From Aeromonas hydrophila subsp. hydrophila ATCC 7966 (GTDB taxonomy: Bacteria; Pseudomonadota; Gammaproteobacteria; Enterobacterales; Aeromonadaceae): DNA of 64,000 nucleotides. The translations under genes were made by a program, and so were the position numbers. Below the pieces are notes generated by a model that searched no databases, was not told where the DNA came from, and saw only the letters and a program-made list of their open reading frames with translations. Positions 36,939 to 47,261 of this stretch are shown piece after piece; position 1 is the stretch's first letter; every line of letters begins with the position of its first letter. The stretch covers positions 3,229,001-3,293,000 of the forward strand of contig NC_008570.1 of the NCBI RefSeq assembly GCF_000014805.1, in the 5' to 3' direction.

Positions 36939-36965
36939 CAAAAGAAAAAAGTGGTTTGATACCAC
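36939..36965 (-). terminator. Weak terminator-like hairpin between rmlD and rmlA
   Basis: GTGGT at 36951-36955 pairs with ACCAC at 36961-36965 around a 5-base loop, followed on the minus strand by TTTTTTCTTT. The stem is only five base pairs, so it may be a weak pause or terminator within the operon rather than an efficient stop. Confidence 0.35.
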
Positions 36966-37024
36966 ACTCTTCTGTTTTATCCCTGTCAACCAGAGATGCA
37001 TTCCGTACATCCCTGGCCTGTGAT

Positions 37025-37912
37025 TTACTTGCCGAGGATCTCGGTCAACATCCGCTCCACACCGACCGTCCAGTCCGGCAGTACCAGATCGAAGGTGCGC
37101 TGGAACTTGCTGGTATCCAAGCGGGAGTTATGAGGGCGCTTGGCCGGGGTCGGGAAGGCACTGGTCGGCACCGCATTGAGCTGTGTGACTGCCAGTTCGA
37201 CCCCGGCCTCTCTGGCTTTGGCAAACACCAGCTGGGCGTAATCAAACCAGGTGGTGGTACCGGAGGCAATCAGATGGTATAGCCCGGCAACCTCGGGTCT
37301 GCTCTGCGCCACGCGAAGTACATGAGCGGTGCAATCTGCCAGCAATTCGGCACCGGTCGGGGCACCAAACTGGTCATTGATGACCGACATCTCGCTACGC
37401 TCCTTGCCAAAACGCAGCATGGTCTTGGCAAAGTTGGCACCACGGGCAGCGTAGACCCAGCTGGTGCGGAAGATCAGGTGGCGCGAGCACAGGGCTGCAG
37501 CCTGCTCACCCGCCAGCTTGGTCTCGCCGTAGACGTTGAGCGGGGCGGTCACATCGGTTTCAAGCCAAGGGCGCTCACCACTGCCATCGAACACATAGTC
37601 GGTGGAGTAGTGGACCAACCAGGCTCCCAATGCTTCAGCTTCTCTGGCAATCGCAGCCACACTGGTGATGTTGAGCAGCTCGGCAAACTCCCGCTCGCTC
37701 TCGGCTTTGTCTACCGCAGTGTGGGCCGCCGCGTTCACGATGACATCCGGCTTCACCTGGCGCACCGTCTCCGCCACACCGGCCGGCTTGCTGAAGTCAC
37801 CGCAGTAGTCGGTGGAATCAAAATCGACGGCTGTGATACGGCCCAGCGGTGCCAGTGCACGTTGCAGCTCCCAGCCAACCTGACCATTCTTGCCAAACAG
37901 CAGAATATGCAT
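37025..37912 (-). CDS. rmlD: dTDP-4-dehydrorhamnose reductase
   Basis: This 295-residue SDR begins [20 protein letters not shown], matching the family start. It has the YSTDYVFDG motif and the NVYGETKLAGEQ (Tyr/Lys) catalytic pair, and ends with ALPDWTVG-type sequence. It reduces the keto-rhamnose intermediate to dTDP-L-rhamnose. ATG 37912 overlaps the last base of the rmlB stop codon, so the two are coupled; a longer frame to 37981 would lie within rmlB. Confidence 0.95.
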   Translation of the reverse strand: MHILLFGKNGQVGWELQRALAPLGRITAVDFDSTDYCGDFSKPAGVAETVRQVKPDVIVNAAAHTAVDKAESEREFAELLNITSVAAIAREAEALGAWLVHYSTDYVFDGSGERPWLETDVTAPLNVYGETKLAGEQAAALCSRHLIFRTSWVYAARGANFAKTMLRFGKERSEMSVINDQFGAPTGAELLADCTAHVLRVAQSRPEVAGLYHLIASGTTTWFDYAQLVFAKAREAGVELAVTQLNAVPTSAFPTPAKRPHNSRLDTSKFQRTFDLVLPDWTVGVERMLTEILGK

Positions 37913-38997
37913 CAGACACGCTCCCCGTAGTTCTGTTCGATCCAGGACTGATAGGAGCCACTCTTCACGTTGTTGACCCACTGCTGGTTATCCAGATACC
38001 ACTGTACGGTTTTGCGGATACCGGATTCAAAGGTTTCTTGCGGTTGCCAGGCGAGCTCGACGCTCATCTTGCTGGCGTCAATGGCATATCGGCGGTCATG
38101 GCCAGGGCGGTCGGCCACATAAGTGATTTGATCGTGGTAGGAGCCGGTCTTGGGCACCATTTCATCCAGCAAGTCACAGATGGTATGAACAACCTCCAGA
38201 TTCTGTTTCTCGTTGTGGCCGCCAATGTTGTAGGTCTCGCCGATGACACCTGTGGTAACCACGGTATAAAGCGCGCGGGCGTGATCTTCCACATAGAGCC
38301 AGTCACGGATCTGGTCACCCTTGCCGTACACCGGCAGCGGTTTGCCATCCAGGGAGTTGAGGATCACCAGCGGGATCAGCTTCTCGGGGAAGTGGTACGG
38401 GCCGTAGTTGTTGGAGCAGTTGGTGACGACGGTCGGCAGGCCGTAAGTACGGCGCCAGGCGCGCACCAGATGGTCACTGGAAGCCTTGGAGGCAGAATAG
38501 GGGCTGCTGGGAGCATAAGGGGTAGTTTCGGTGAAAAGCGGCAGTGCCACACCGAGGGCCACTTCATCCGGATGGGGCAGGTCGCCATACACCTCGTCGG
38601 TGGAGATATGGTGGAAGCGGAAAGCCGCCTTGCGTACCTCGTCCAGGCCGTTCCAGTAGGCGCGAGCCACTTCCAGCAGCATGTAGGTGCCGACGATGTT
38701 GGTCTCGATGAAGTCGGCGGGGCCGGTGATGGAACGATCAACATGGCTCTCGGCGGCCAGGTGCATCACGGCATCCGGCTGGTGCTGGGCAAACACCCGC
38801 TCCAGCTCGGCACGATTGCAGATATCCACCTGTTCAAAGGCATAACGTTCACTGCTGGCGACACTGGCCAAGGATTCCAGATTGCCCGCATAGGTGAGTT
38901 TGTCGAGGTTGAGGACTGAGTCGTTGGTATTTTGAATGATATGACGAACAACCGCCGAGCCGATAAAGCCTGCGCCACCAGTGACAAGAATTTTCAT
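37912..38997 (-). CDS. rmlB: dTDP-glucose 4,6-dehydratase
   Basis: This 361-residue SDR has [32 protein letters not shown], the catalytic [11 protein letters not shown] and [11 protein letters not shown] motifs, and [19 protein letters not shown]. It makes dTDP-4-keto-6-deoxyglucose. It is the first gene of the O-antigen operon, about 106 bases after the JUMPstart element. Its GC-rich composition resembles the chromosomal core more than the cluster interior. Confidence 0.96.
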   Translation of the reverse strand: MKILVTGGAGFIGSAVVRHIIQNTNDSVLNLDKLTYAGNLESLASVASSERYAFEQVDICNRAELERVFAQHQPDAVMHLAAESHVDRSITGPADFIETNIVGTYMLLEVARAYWNGLDEVRKAAFRFHHISTDEVYGDLPHPDEVALGVALPLFTETTPYAPSSPYSASKASSDHLVRAWRRTYGLPTVVTNCSNNYGPYHFPEKLIPLVILNSLDGKPLPVYGKGDQIRDWLYVEDHARALYTVVTTGVIGETYNIGGHNEKQNLEVVHTICDLLDEMVPKTGSYHDQITYVADRPGHDRRYAIDASKMSVELAWQPQETFESGIRKTVQWYLDNQQWVNNVKSGSYQSWIEQNYGERV

Positions 38998-39102
38998 AGT
39001 TATGCTCTTGAAAATTAATAGAAAACCTAGTTTTTAGACGCACTGAATCGACGATGCCCCTCGTCTTCGCAGAGAATGTCTGATGCTGTGCAAATCAAAC
39101 GC

Positions 39103-39141
39103 AATAGCTACCGCCCCTGAGTTACAGCCCCCAGTTTGCTG
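39103..39141 (-). promoter_or_regulatory. JUMPstart with ops element upstream of rmlB
   Basis: The minus strand reads CTGTAACTCAGGGGCGGTAG then CTATTG, with the ops core GGCGGTAGCT at 39106-39115. The flanking CTGGGGGCTGT agrees well with the E. coli JUMPstart consensus as I know it. It lies in the leader of the O-antigen operon and should recruit RfaH. It shares 26 identical bases with the copy at 17278-17303. Confidence 0.9.
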
Positions 39142-39234
39142 CTTTTAACCAGAATGTGTGTGCTGTTGGTCATGATGCCCTCCAGCTTGGGATTGTTCTG
39201 CCATCGTCCCTGATGACAAGATTGCTATCTGCTT

Positions 39235-39269
39235 TGCCTTCAGCTTGGTCATTGCACAAGCTGAAGGCA
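39235..39269. repeat. Perfect 13-bp inverted repeat upstream of the O-antigen leader
   Basis: TGCCTTCAGCTTG at 39235-39247 is the exact reverse complement of CAAGCTGAAGGCA at 39257-39269, with a 9-base loop. No U-tract follows on either strand, so it is not an obvious terminator. It could be an operator or a stable leader RNA stem. Confidence 0.6.
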
Positions 39270-39699
39270 TATAAATTGCCATGCCCCAAAGGCAAAGTCT
39301 GGATTCTAGCGCCTTTCCCGGCAGCTTGAATAGTCAAAACAACCTTGCTCAAAACAAGTCATCTACAACCCATTTTGCTGTTGCTCAACACTCTAATTGG
39401 CGGCCGGAAATGTTCGGTCATCATTCAAAAAGCCCCTATCGACACCTTATCATCATCTTCCACTGCTGATATCCCAAGTAAAAATAGTGATACATAGCGT
39501 ATCGGAGTGGAGCTAGCTCACAAGAACACCATTTTGCTATAACCCTTGCAGAAGATGAGTAACACTTTCTTACAATTGCCATTCACTGAATGCTCAGGAT
39601 CCAGGACTTTTCACCCATCTCTGCAGCCTGCCGATAGACTGTCTGCACGACGTATTATGTCATTTGGGCTTCATATGTATATGTTTTTGCTCAAAAGAA

Positions 39700-39727
39700 A
39701 CGGGGCGAACCCGATGGTTCGCCCCGT
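39700..39727 (-). terminator. Intrinsic terminator of the efflux operon
   Basis: A perfect 12-bp GC-rich stem (ACGGGGCGAACC at 39700-39711 with its complement at 39716-39727) closes a 4-base loop, and the minus strand continues TTTCTTTTG. It lies about 30 bases after the outer-membrane factor stop. Confidence 0.85.
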
Positions 39728-39758
39728 ATTGACCTGCTGATGGAAGGTATGAGTGTGC

Positions 39759-41174
39759 CTACTGCTGACGCTCGCCCTTGCCACCCTCGGTATCGGTGGC
39801 TTGCCAGCCGCCGCCGACGGCCTTGTAGAGCGCGACCTGGTTGCTGAGCTGCGCCAGACGGGTACTGATCAGCCCCTGTTTGGCACTGAACAGCGAGCGC
39901 TGGGCATCGAGTCGGGTGAGATAACTGTCCACCCCTTTCTCGTAGCGCACCTCCGCCAGCTTGAAGTAGGTCTGGTTCGCCTCCACCAGTGCCTGCTGCG
40001 CCTGCAGTTGCTTCTGGTAGTCAACCTGGGCGCCGAGCGTATCTGCCACTTCCTTGAACGCGGTCTGGATGCTCTTCTCGTAGCTCGCCACCGCCTGCCT
40101 GGTGCTCACCTCGGCCACGTCCAGATCCGCGATGCGCTTGCCGCCGTCAAAAATCGGCAGATTGATCTGCGGCATGAAGGTCCAGGTACCGGTGCCGCCG
40201 TCAAACAGCCCGCTCAGCTGGTTGCTGGCGGAGCCCGCCGTCGCGGTCAGCGAGATGGTCGGGAAGAAGGCCGCACGGGCGGCGCCGATATTGGCATTGG
40301 CCGCCTTCAGGCTGTGCTCGGCCGCCAGGATGTCCGGGCGCTGTTGCAGCAGGCTGGATGGGGCGCCCACCGGGATGGCCGCCAGTTGCACCTCGGCCAG
40401 GGTCGCCGGCTCGGTCATCAGCGCGGGGACGCCGGTCCCGAGCAGCAGCGCCAGGCCGTTGCGATCCTGCTTCACCTGCCGCTGATACTGGGCCAGGCTC
40501 ACTTTGGCACTTTCCAGCGCGGTACGGCCCTGGGCCAGCTCCATTTCGGAGGCGGCCCCCAGCCGGTACTTGTGCTCGGTCAGGCCATAGCTCTCCTGCT
40601 CGGTGGCCAGGGTCGCCTCGCTCAGCGCGAGCAACTCCTGATCCGCCAGCAGGTTGAGATAGGCGTTGGCCACCGAGGCGATCAGCGCGATCTGGGTGCT
40701 GCGCTGGGTCTCCACCTGCGCCAGATAGTTTTCCAGCGCCTGATCTTTGAGGCTCTGGATCCGGCCGAACAGGTCCAGCTCGTAGGAGGTGATGCCGATG
40801 TTGGCGCCGTACTGGCTGCTGATGGTGCCCTGCCCCGTGCTGCTGAGATCGTCCGATCCCTGCTGGCGGGTACCCGAGCCATTGGCCGCCAGGGTCGGCA
40901 GCTGGGCCGCCCGCTGGATCCGGTATCTGGCCTCGTAGGCCTCCACGTTGAGGGCCGCGATGCGCAGATCCCGGTTGTTCTCAAGAGCCGTGGCGATCAA
41001 CTGCTGCAGGGCGGGATCGAGGAACTGCTGGCGCCAGGGGGAAACGGCCGCCTCCCCTGCCTGGTTGCTCTGCCAAGCGGCGCCTTGCGGCAGCTCGGGT
41101 CGCTGGTAATCGGGGGCCATGGAACAGCCCCCCAGCAGCAGCGTCACGCTCAGGGCGATCAGGGTCTTAGTCAT
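39759..41174 (-). CDS. aheC: AheC/OprM-type outer-membrane efflux lipoprotein
   Basis: This 471-residue protein of the NodT/TolC family has the lipobox LLGGC with Cys17, then [10 protein letters not shown] typical of RND outer-membrane factors. Two repeated outer-membrane-efflux domains follow ([20 protein letters not shown], and [20 protein letters not shown]). It forms the outer-membrane channel of the tripartite pump. ATG 41174 has GAGGAG upstream and overlaps the end of the pump gene by 8 bases. The symbol follows the Aeromonas hydrophila AheABC system and is an inference from context. Confidence 0.9.
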   Translation of the reverse strand: MTKTLIALSVTLLLGGCSMAPDYQRPELPQGAAWQSNQAGEAAVSPWRQQFLDPALQQLIATALENNRDLRIAALNVEAYEARYRIQRAAQLPTLAANGSGTRQQGSDDLSSTGQGTISSQYGANIGITSYELDLFGRIQSLKDQALENYLAQVETQRSTQIALIASVANAYLNLLADQELLALSEATLATEQESYGLTEHKYRLGAASEMELAQGRTALESAKVSLAQYQRQVKQDRNGLALLLGTGVPALMTEPATLAEVQLAAIPVGAPSSLLQQRPDILAAEHSLKAANANIGAARAAFFPTISLTATAGSASNQLSGLFDGGTGTWTFMPQINLPIFDGGKRIADLDVAEVSTRQAVASYEKSIQTAFKEVADTLGAQVDYQKQLQAQQALVEANQTYFKLAEVRYEKGVDSYLTRLDAQRSLFSAKQGLISTRLAQLSNQVALYKAVGGGWQATDTEGGKGERQQ

Positions 41175-44100
41175 GTTTGATCTCCTCGGCATGGGCCAGA
41201 CGCGCCTGCTTGGTGCTGTGCTTGGTGAAATAGCGCATCACCAGCACGAAGAACAGCGGCACGAAGAAGATGGCCAGCACGGTGGCACTGATCATCCCCC
41301 CCATCACGCCGGTACCGATGGCGTTGCGGCTGCTGGCGCCGGCCCCGGTACTGATCACCAGCGGCAATACGCCGAGGATGAAGGCGAGCGAGGTCATCAG
41401 GATCGGACGCAGACGCAGGCGCGCCGCCTCCACCACGGCTTCGCTCAGCCCCATGCCCCTGTCATAGAGTTCCTTGGCGAACTCGACGATGAGGATCGCG
41501 TTCTTGGCCGACAGGCCTATGGTGGTAAGCAGACCAACCTGGAAGTAGACGTCGTTCTCCAGCCCGCGCAGGGTGGCGGCCACAATGGCCCCCAGCACCC
41601 CGAGCGGCACCACCAGCATCACCGAGAACGGAATGCTCCAGCTCTCGTAGAGGGCGGCCAGACAGAGGAACACCACCAGCAGGGAGATGGCGTACAGGGC
41701 CGGCGCCTGAGAGCCCGCCTGCCGCTCCTGATAGGAGAGACCGGTCCACTCGATGCCGATGCCTTCCGGCAGTTGCTTCACCATCTGCTCGATGGCGGCC
41801 ATGGCGTCACCGGTACTCTTGCCCGGCGCTGCTTCCCCGACGATCTCCATCGCCGGCACGCCGTTGTAACGCTCCAGCCGTGGCGAGCCGAAGCTCCAGT
41901 CGGTGCTGGCAAAGGCGGAGAAGGGCACCATCTGACCGGCGCTGTTGCGCACGTACCAAAGCTTGAGATCCTCCGGGTTCATCCGAAAGGGGGCATCCGC
42001 CTGCAGATAGACCTTCTTGACCCGGCCTCTGTCGACGAAGTCGTTCACATAGGCAGAGCCCCAGGCACTGGAGAGCGTGCTGTTGATGTCGCTGATGGAG
42101 AGCCCCTGCGCCAACGCCTTCTCGTAGTCGATCTTGATGTCGAGCTGGGGGGTGTCTTCCATCCCGTTCGGGCGCACTCGTACCAGGTTGGGATCCTGCG
42201 CCGCCATGCCGAGCAGCTGGTTGCGCGCCGCCATCAGCTTGTCGTGGCCCACGCCGGCCCGATCCTGCAGGAAGAAGTCAAAACCGGTCGCCGTTCCCAG
42301 TTCCGGGATCGGAGGCAGGTTGAAGGCGAACACCTGGGCTTCCTTGATGCTGAACAGGTAGCCCATGGCACGGCCGATGATGGCATTGGCGCTGCGATCG
42401 GGCGTGTTGCGCTCCTTCCAGTCTTTCAGCTTGATGAACGCCATGCCGCTGTTCTGACCGCTACCGGCGAAGCTGAAGCCCGCCACCGTCAGCACGGAGT
42501 CGACATTGTCCTTCTCGTTTTTCATGAAGTAGTCGCGCATGTCGGCCAGCACCACCTCGGTGCGCTGCTTGGTCGCTCCGACCGGCAGTTGCACCATGGA
42601 CATGATGACCCCCTGATCCTCTTCCGGCAGGAAGGAGGTGGGCATGCGCATGAACAGGATGGCCAGTACCGCCAGCATGGCGGCGTAGATGATGCCGTAG
42701 CGCACCCCTTGCTTGACCACCTTGCGCACGCCGCTCTGGTAGCGGTTGGCGCTGGCGTCGAAGGCCCGGTTGAACCAGCCGAAGAACCCGCGCTTGGCAC
42801 CGAACTCGCCATGCTTGATGGGCTTGAGCAGGGTGGCGCACAGGGCTGGGGTCAGGATCAGCGCTACCAGCACCGACAGCACCATGGCCGAGACGATGGT
42901 GAGCGAGAACTGGCGATAGATGGCACCGGTCGAACCGCCGAAGAAGGCCATCGGCACGAACACCGCCGAGAGCACCAGGGCGATCCCCACCAGGGCACCG
43001 GTGATCTGGGTCATGGACTTGCGGGTCGCCTCGAGCGGAGAGAGATCCTCCTCGCTCATCAGGCGCTCCACGTTCTCCACCACCACGATGGCGTCATCCA
43101 CCAACAGGCCGATGGCCAGCACCAGACCGAACATGGTCAGGGTGTTGATGGAGAAGCCGAACGCCGACATGACACCGAAGGTTCCCAGCAGCACCACGGG
43201 CACCGCGATGGTCGGGATCAGGGTGGCGCGGAAGTTCTGCAGGAACAGATACATCACGCAGAACACCAGGAAGATCGCCTCCACCAGGGTCTGTACCACC
43301 TCCTCGATGGAGATCTTCACGAACGGTGTGGTGTCGTACGGGTAGACAATCTCCATGTTGGCCGGGAAGTAGGTGGAGAGCTCATTCAGCTTGCCACGCA
43401 CCTTCTCGGCGGTATCCAGCGCGTTGGCACCGGTCGCCAGCTTGATGGCGACCGCCGCGGTGGACTGACCGTTGTAGAGCGCCTCGGCATCGTAGCTTTC
43501 ACCGGCCAGTTCGACCCGGGCCACGTCTTTGAGCCGCACCTTGGAGCCGTCCTGGTTCACCCGCAGCAGGATGTCGTTGAACTCCTCCACGGTGGAGAGC
43601 CGGGTCTGCCCCATGATGGTGGCGGTAAACCGCTGATCGCTCACCGCCGGGGTGCCCCCCAGCTTGCCAAAGGCCACCTGGGTATTCTGCGCCTTGATGG
43701 CGGCCTGTACGTCACCCGGGGTCATCTGCACCCGGTTGAGCTTGTTGGGATCGAGCCAGACCCGCATGGAGTACTGGCTGCCGAACAGGGTGATGTCCCC
43801 TACCCCGTCCAGACGACTGAGCGGTTCCTTGATGTTGGCCACCACGTAGTCGGCCAGGTCATCGTTGGTCATGGCGCCATCTTTGGAGATGAAGGCGGCC
43901 ACCATCAGGAAGCTGCTGGAGGTCTTCTGGACCCGGATCCCCTGCTGCTGCACCTCTTGCGGCAACAGCGACATGGCTTGCTGCAGCTTGTTCTGCACCT
44001 GCACCTGGGCGATGTCGGGGTCGGTCCCCGGCTGGAAGGTGAGGGTGACCGATACCCGGCCGGAGGAGTCCGACTGGGAGGACATGTAGAGCAGGTGATC

Positions 44101-44316
44101 CAGTCCGGTCATGTTCTGCTCGATGATCTGGGTCACCGAGTCTTCCACCGTCTTGGCGGAAGCCCCCGGGTAGCTGGCGGAAATACCCACCGCCGGCGGC
44201 GCAATGCTCGGGTACTGGGCGACCGGCAGCTTGATGATGGCCAGGCTCCCCGCCAGCATGATCACCAGGGCGATCACCCAGGCGAAAATGGGTCTGTCTA
44301 TGAAAAATCGTGCCAT
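41167..44316 (-). CDS. aheB: AheB/AcrB-type RND multidrug efflux transporter
   Basis: This 1049-residue HAE1-family inner-membrane transporter has the N-terminal [20 protein letters not shown] helix, the proton-relay Asp pair in [17 protein letters not shown] near residue 407 and two large periplasmic loops. The second-half signature [20 protein letters not shown] is present. It exports diverse drugs, bile salts and detergents using the proton gradient. The length equals E. coli AcrB. A 17-base gap separates it from aheA. Confidence 0.96.
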   Translation of the reverse strand: MARFFIDRPIFAWVIALVIMLAGSLAIIKLPVAQYPSIAPPAVGISASYPGASAKTVEDSVTQIIEQNMTGLDHLLYMSSQSDSSGRVSVTLTFQPGTDPDIAQVQVQNKLQQAMSLLPQEVQQQGIRVQKTSSSFLMVAAFISKDGAMTNDDLADYVVANIKEPLSRLDGVGDITLFGSQYSMRVWLDPNKLNRVQMTPGDVQAAIKAQNTQVAFGKLGGTPAVSDQRFTATIMGQTRLSTVEEFNDILLRVNQDGSKVRLKDVARVELAGESYDAEALYNGQSTAAVAIKLATGANALDTAEKVRGKLNELSTYFPANMEIVYPYDTTPFVKISIEEVVQTLVEAIFLVFCVMYLFLQNFRATLIPTIAVPVVLLGTFGVMSAFGFSINTLTMFGLVLAIGLLVDDAIVVVENVERLMSEEDLSPLEATRKSMTQITGALVGIALVLSAVFVPMAFFGGSTGAIYRQFSLTIVSAMVLSVLVALILTPALCATLLKPIKHGEFGAKRGFFGWFNRAFDASANRYQSGVRKVVKQGVRYGIIYAAMLAVLAILFMRMPTSFLPEEDQGVIMSMVQLPVGATKQRTEVVLADMRDYFMKNEKDNVDSVLTVAGFSFAGSGQNSGMAFIKLKDWKERNTPDRSANAIIGRAMGYLFSIKEAQVFAFNLPPIPELGTATGFDFFLQDRAGVGHDKLMAARNQLLGMAAQDPNLVRVRPNGMEDTPQLDIKIDYEKALAQGLSISDINSTLSSAWGSAYVNDFVDRGRVKKVYLQADAPFRMNPEDLKLWYVRNSAGQMVPFSAFASTDWSFGSPRLERYNGVPAMEIVGEAAPGKSTGDAMAAIEQMVKQLPEGIGIEWTGLSYQERQAGSQAPALYAISLLVVFLCLAALYESWSIPFSVMLVVPLGVLGAIVAATLRGLENDVYFQVGLLTTIGLSAKNAILIVEFAKELYDRGMGLSEAVVEAARLRLRPILMTSLAFILGVLPLVISTGAGASSRNAIGTGVMGGMISATVLAIFFVPLFFVLVMRYFTKHSTKQARLAHAEEIKHD

Positions 44317-44333
44317 GAGGCGACTACTCCATC

Positions 44334-45527
44334 CTACTTGTTGGCCGGGGCATTGGCCGGCGCCTGGGCAGACTGCGCAGCGGCACTCTGTTCAGCAGGT
44401 GCCACGACGACCCCGGGTTTTACCTTTTGCAGGCCGGCGACGATCACCCGTTCGCCCGCCTTGAGACCGGATTCCACCACCCAGTCACTGCCGACGATGC
44501 GGCCCAGCTGCACTTCACGCAGCTCCACCTTGTTGTCCGCCGTCACCACCATCACGGTGGCGCCGCCTTTCGGGGTACGGGTCACCGCGGTCTGCGGCAC
44601 CAACAGCCCTTCGGCGCGCTCACCCTCCTGCAGGGTGGCACGCATGAACATGCCTGGCAGCAGCAGCTGATGAGGGTTGGGGACGATCACCCGCAGGGTC
44701 ACCATGCCGGTGGTCTCATCCACGGTCACGTCGGAGAACTGCAGCGAGCCCTCTTCGCCGTAGGTGGAGCCATCTTCCAGCTGGAAGCTCACCCGGGCGC
44801 CTTTCTGCTCGTCCTGGGTCAGCTTGCCGGCCGCCACCTGGCGCTTGAGGCGCAGCAGATCGGCGGTGGACTGGCGCACGTCCACATACATGGGATCGAG
44901 CTGCTGGATGGAAGTGAGGCTGTCGGCCTGCTGGGCCGTCACCAGTGCCCCCTCGGTCACCGCGGACTTGCCGATGCGGCCGCTGATGGGGGCCGTGATG
45001 CGGGTGTAGGCCAGGTTGATGTTGGCGGTCTGCAGCGCCGCCTTGGCGGCACCGATTTCGGCCAGCTGCTGCTTCCAGGCCGCGTCGGCGTCGTCATACT
45101 CCTGGCTGCTGATGGCCTTCACCTTCACCAGCTCGGCATAGCGCTTGGCCTTGAGGCGGGCGCTCTGCTCGTTGGCCTGCGCCTTGGCCAGGTTGGCTTT
45201 GGCACTGGCCACCGCGGCCTGATAGACGGCGGGGTCGATCTGGTACAGCAGCTGGCCGGCCTTGACGTCGCTGCCCTCGGTAAAGAGACGCTTGAGAATG
45301 ATGCCGCTCACCTGGGGGCGTACTTCGGCGACCCGCAGCGGGGCGCTGCGACCGGTCAGCTCGGTGGTGAGCTGCAGTGGCGCCGTGTGCAGGGTGACGA
45401 CATCCACCGCAGCCGGTGGCATCGCACCGGGCCCCTGCTGGGTACTGCCCTGTTCGCCGCAAGCGGTCAGCAGACCGCTCGCCAGCAGCGCAAGGCCGAC
45501 TGAACGTGCGAGAATATGTTTATGCAT
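44334..45527 (-). CDS. aheA: AheA/AcrA-type periplasmic adaptor (membrane fusion) lipoprotein
   Basis: This 397-residue lipoprotein has the lipobox LLTAC with Cys23. It contains a lipoyl-like half ([20 protein letters not shown]), an alpha-hairpin coiled coil ([20 protein letters not shown]), the second lipoyl half ([20 protein letters not shown]) and a beta-barrel domain. It bridges the RND pump and the outer-membrane factor. The C-terminus is Ala/Gln/Pro-rich. It is the first gene of the operon, divergent from the TetR repressor. Confidence 0.95.
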   Translation of the reverse strand: MHKHILARSVGLALLASGLLTACGEQGSTQQGPGAMPPAAVDVVTLHTAPLQLTTELTGRSAPLRVAEVRPQVSGIILKRLFTEGSDVKAGQLLYQIDPAVYQAAVASAKANLAKAQANEQSARLKAKRYAELVKVKAISSQEYDDADAAWKQQLAEIGAAKAALQTANINLAYTRITAPISGRIGKSAVTEGALVTAQQADSLTSIQQLDPMYVDVRQSTADLLRLKRQVAAGKLTQDEQKGARVSFQLEDGSTYGEEGSLQFSDVTVDETTGMVTLRVIVPNPHQLLLPGMFMRATLQEGERAEGLLVPQTAVTRTPKGGATVMVVTADNKVELREVQLGRIVGSDWVVESGLKAGERVIVAGLQKVKPGVVVAPAEQSAAAQSAQAPANAPANK

Positions 45528-45610
45528 GGAGAACCTGAGCCTCTGTCTATCAATGAATAACCACAGGGTTTATAGGACCCGGTTGGTAAAATCGGAAAGA
45601 TGAGGCAATA

Positions 45611-45634
45611 TACATACATTCATAAATGTATGTA
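45611..45634. promoter_or_regulatory. AcrR/AheR operator palindrome
   Basis: A perfect inverted repeat has half-sites TACATACATT (45611-45620) and AATGTATGTA (45625-45634) around a CATA centre. The half-sites are the same as in the E. coli AcrR operator as I know it. It lies between the divergent aheA and TetR genes, 36 bases before the repressor start, so it should control both. Confidence 0.88.
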
Positions 45635-45669
45635 AGTGACTTTTTTACTTTTACAAGGTGCGCGCAGAG

Positions 45670-46311
45670 ATGGCCAGAAGAACCAAAGAAGAGGCGCAGC
45701 AGACCCGCTGCCACATCATGAGTACGGCCCTGGATCTGTTCTGCTCACACGGCCTGGCCAAGACCAGCCTGACCGACATCGCCAGGGCAGCCGAGCTGAC
45801 CCGTGGCGCCATTTACTGGCATTTCAAGAACAAGGAAGAGCTGTTCGTCTCCCTCTGGGAGGAGCTGTGCCAACCCCTCTCCCACCAGCTCGATGCTTGC
45901 GTCTCCGAACTGGAGCCCGACCCCCTCGGCAAGCTGCGTACCTTCCTCAAGGAGGTGCTGGTCAAAATCTGCACCAACCCGGCCCATCAGCAGATGTTCA
46001 CCATCATGTTCAACCTGGAGTCGCTGGAGGGGGAAGCCATCTCCTTGCGCGAACACATGCGCAGCCAGTCCAGCAACTTCTTCCGGGATCTGGAAACCAC
46101 CCTGGGCAATGCAGTGCGCCTCGGCCAGCTGCCGCAGGGGCTGGATCTGCAGCGGGCCGCCACCCTGCTGCACTGCACCCTGGATGGCTACATAATCAAC
46201 TGGCTGCACTTTCCGGAGCGCATCGATCTGCGCCAAGAGGCCGACTTCCTGCTGGACAGCCTGTTCGCCCTGATCGCCCTGCCAACCGGACCGGCCGCCC
46301 GTCGCCTCTGA
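45670..46311 (+). CDS. TetR-family repressor of the efflux operon (AcrR-like)
   Basis: This 213-residue protein begins MARRTKEEAQQTRCHIMSTA, a typical AcrR/TtgR start. Its helix-turn-helix (TSLTDIARAAELTRGAIYWH) lies at about residues 33-55. The C-terminal ligand-binding domain resembles AcrR. It should repress the divergent efflux operon, and itself, by binding the palindrome at 45611-45634 until an inducer is bound. I chose ATG 45670; a GTG four codons upstream is in frame with similar spacing to AAGGTG. Confidence 0.93.
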   Translation: MARRTKEEAQQTRCHIMSTALDLFCSHGLAKTSLTDIARAAELTRGAIYWHFKNKEELFVSLWEELCQPLSHQLDACVSELEPDPLGKLRTFLKEVLVKICTNPAHQQMFTIMFNLESLEGEAISLREHMRSQSSNFFRDLETTLGNAVRLGQLPQGLDLQRAATLLHCTLDGYIINWLHFPERIDLRQEADFLLDSLFALIALPTGPAARRL

Positions 46312-46472
46312 GCCAGCAAGGCAGAACACTGGCGGCCCTTATCCATCGCAGACAACCCCTCACTTCCTTCCATCTCCTTCCATCACTTTGGCGCCCAGGC
46401 GCCAAATTGGCTCAAGTTTGCTATAGTCACGCCCCCGAAATTGAGTTGCGCCCCCCAACCAAGGTGCCCGCC

Positions 46473-47066
46473 ATGTCCCGTTCATCCTCCTCTTGCCCTC
46501 TGGCCTCCATTGCCATGCCCTCAGCCGACCCATGGTCAGCGGCGCGCCAATCGTTTCTGGCGCTGCTCCCCCCCGGCGCCCACCTGCTGGAGGCGGGCTG
46601 CGGCGAAGGCGACGATCTCTGCTTCTTTCGCCAGCAGGGGCTGGTGGTGACGGCCTTCGATGCCCGCCTGGCACAGGCCAGGGTAGCCTCGCGGCACAGC
46701 GGCCAGCCGGTGCGGGTCTGCCGCATCGAGCAGTTGCATAGCGTGGTGCCCTATGACGGCATCTGGGCGCGTGGAGCCTTGCCGGCGATCGCGCCAGACG
46801 AGCTCAGCGACGCGCTGGCCCATCTGGCCGGCCTGCTCAAGCCCGCCGGAGCGCTCTATTGCGCCTTTCCCCACCCCAGTGGCCAGCTCGTTACCACCGG
46901 CAGCACACCTGCTGATCCCGCAGCCCAAGCGCACCTATCCCTGACCCGGCTCGATGAGGGCGGCCTGCGCCGGCTCATCGCCCCGCTGCCGCTGCAACTG
47001 CAGCAGTGTTGGGAGAGCGAGCAGACGGATGGCCGCTGGCTGCACGCCCTGCTGATCCGCGCCTGA
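46473..47066 (+). CDS. Small class I SAM-dependent methyltransferase-like protein
   Basis: This 197-residue protein carries the AdoMet motif I LLEAGCGEGDDLCFFRQQGL near residues 39-58, and VTAFDARLAQAR (motif II acidic residue). The GIWARGALPAIAPDELSDAL stretch corresponds to motif IV. It resembles the TehB/Tam-like small methyltransferases; the substrate is unknown. ATG 46473 follows an AAGGTG ribosome site. The reading frame is open far upstream through the repressor gene, but that upstream part is not coding in this frame. Confidence 0.78.
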   Translation: MSRSSSSCPLASIAMPSADPWSAARQSFLALLPPGAHLLEAGCGEGDDLCFFRQQGLVVTAFDARLAQARVASRHSGQPVRVCRIEQLHSVVPYDGIWARGALPAIAPDELSDALAHLAGLLKPAGALYCAFPHPSGQLVTTGSTPADPAAQAHLSLTRLDEGGLRRLIAPLPLQLQQCWESEQTDGRWLHALLIRA

Positions 47067-47261
47067 AAGGGCGTGCCAAATTAATCACCCACCGCACCTC
47101 GCACTCACCTCGCCAGTGGCTATCACCACCACGATCACATTTAACAATATTTAACTCGACATTAACGCACGAACGACAGACATGATGCGGATTTTGTGTT
47201 AAAAAGCGGCATTAAAATCAAAATTAAATAACAAATCAGACACTAACACCTGGATTTACTT

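Larger units (their letters stand above)
38998..39758. other. Long intergenic leader between rmlB and the efflux operon
   Basis: This 761-bp gap contains, from rmlB outward: the JUMPstart/ops element at 39103-39141, a 13-bp perfect inverted repeat at 39235-39269, and the efflux-operon terminator at 39700-39727. No credible protein-coding gene is visible; the short ORFs lack ribosome-binding sites. The O-antigen promoter should lie upstream of JUMPstart, but I cannot place it with confidence. Confidence 0.55.

Noticed and set aside
39753..41180. A 475-codon plus-strand frame
   Set aside because: It is the shadow of the outer-membrane factor gene in GC-rich DNA; the minus strand has the lipobox and OEP domains.
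41119..44670. A 1183-codon open frame on the plus strand
   Set aside because: It is antisense to the RND pump gene, is His/Gly/Gln-rich low-complexity shadow sequence, and has no domain. The minus-strand frame shows all AcrB motifs.
45636..47066. A 476-codon plus-strand frame spanning the repressor and methyltransferase
   Set aside because: The first part is an out-of-frame reading of the TetR gene; only the last 197 codons, after an ATG with ribosome site, carry the methyltransferase motif.
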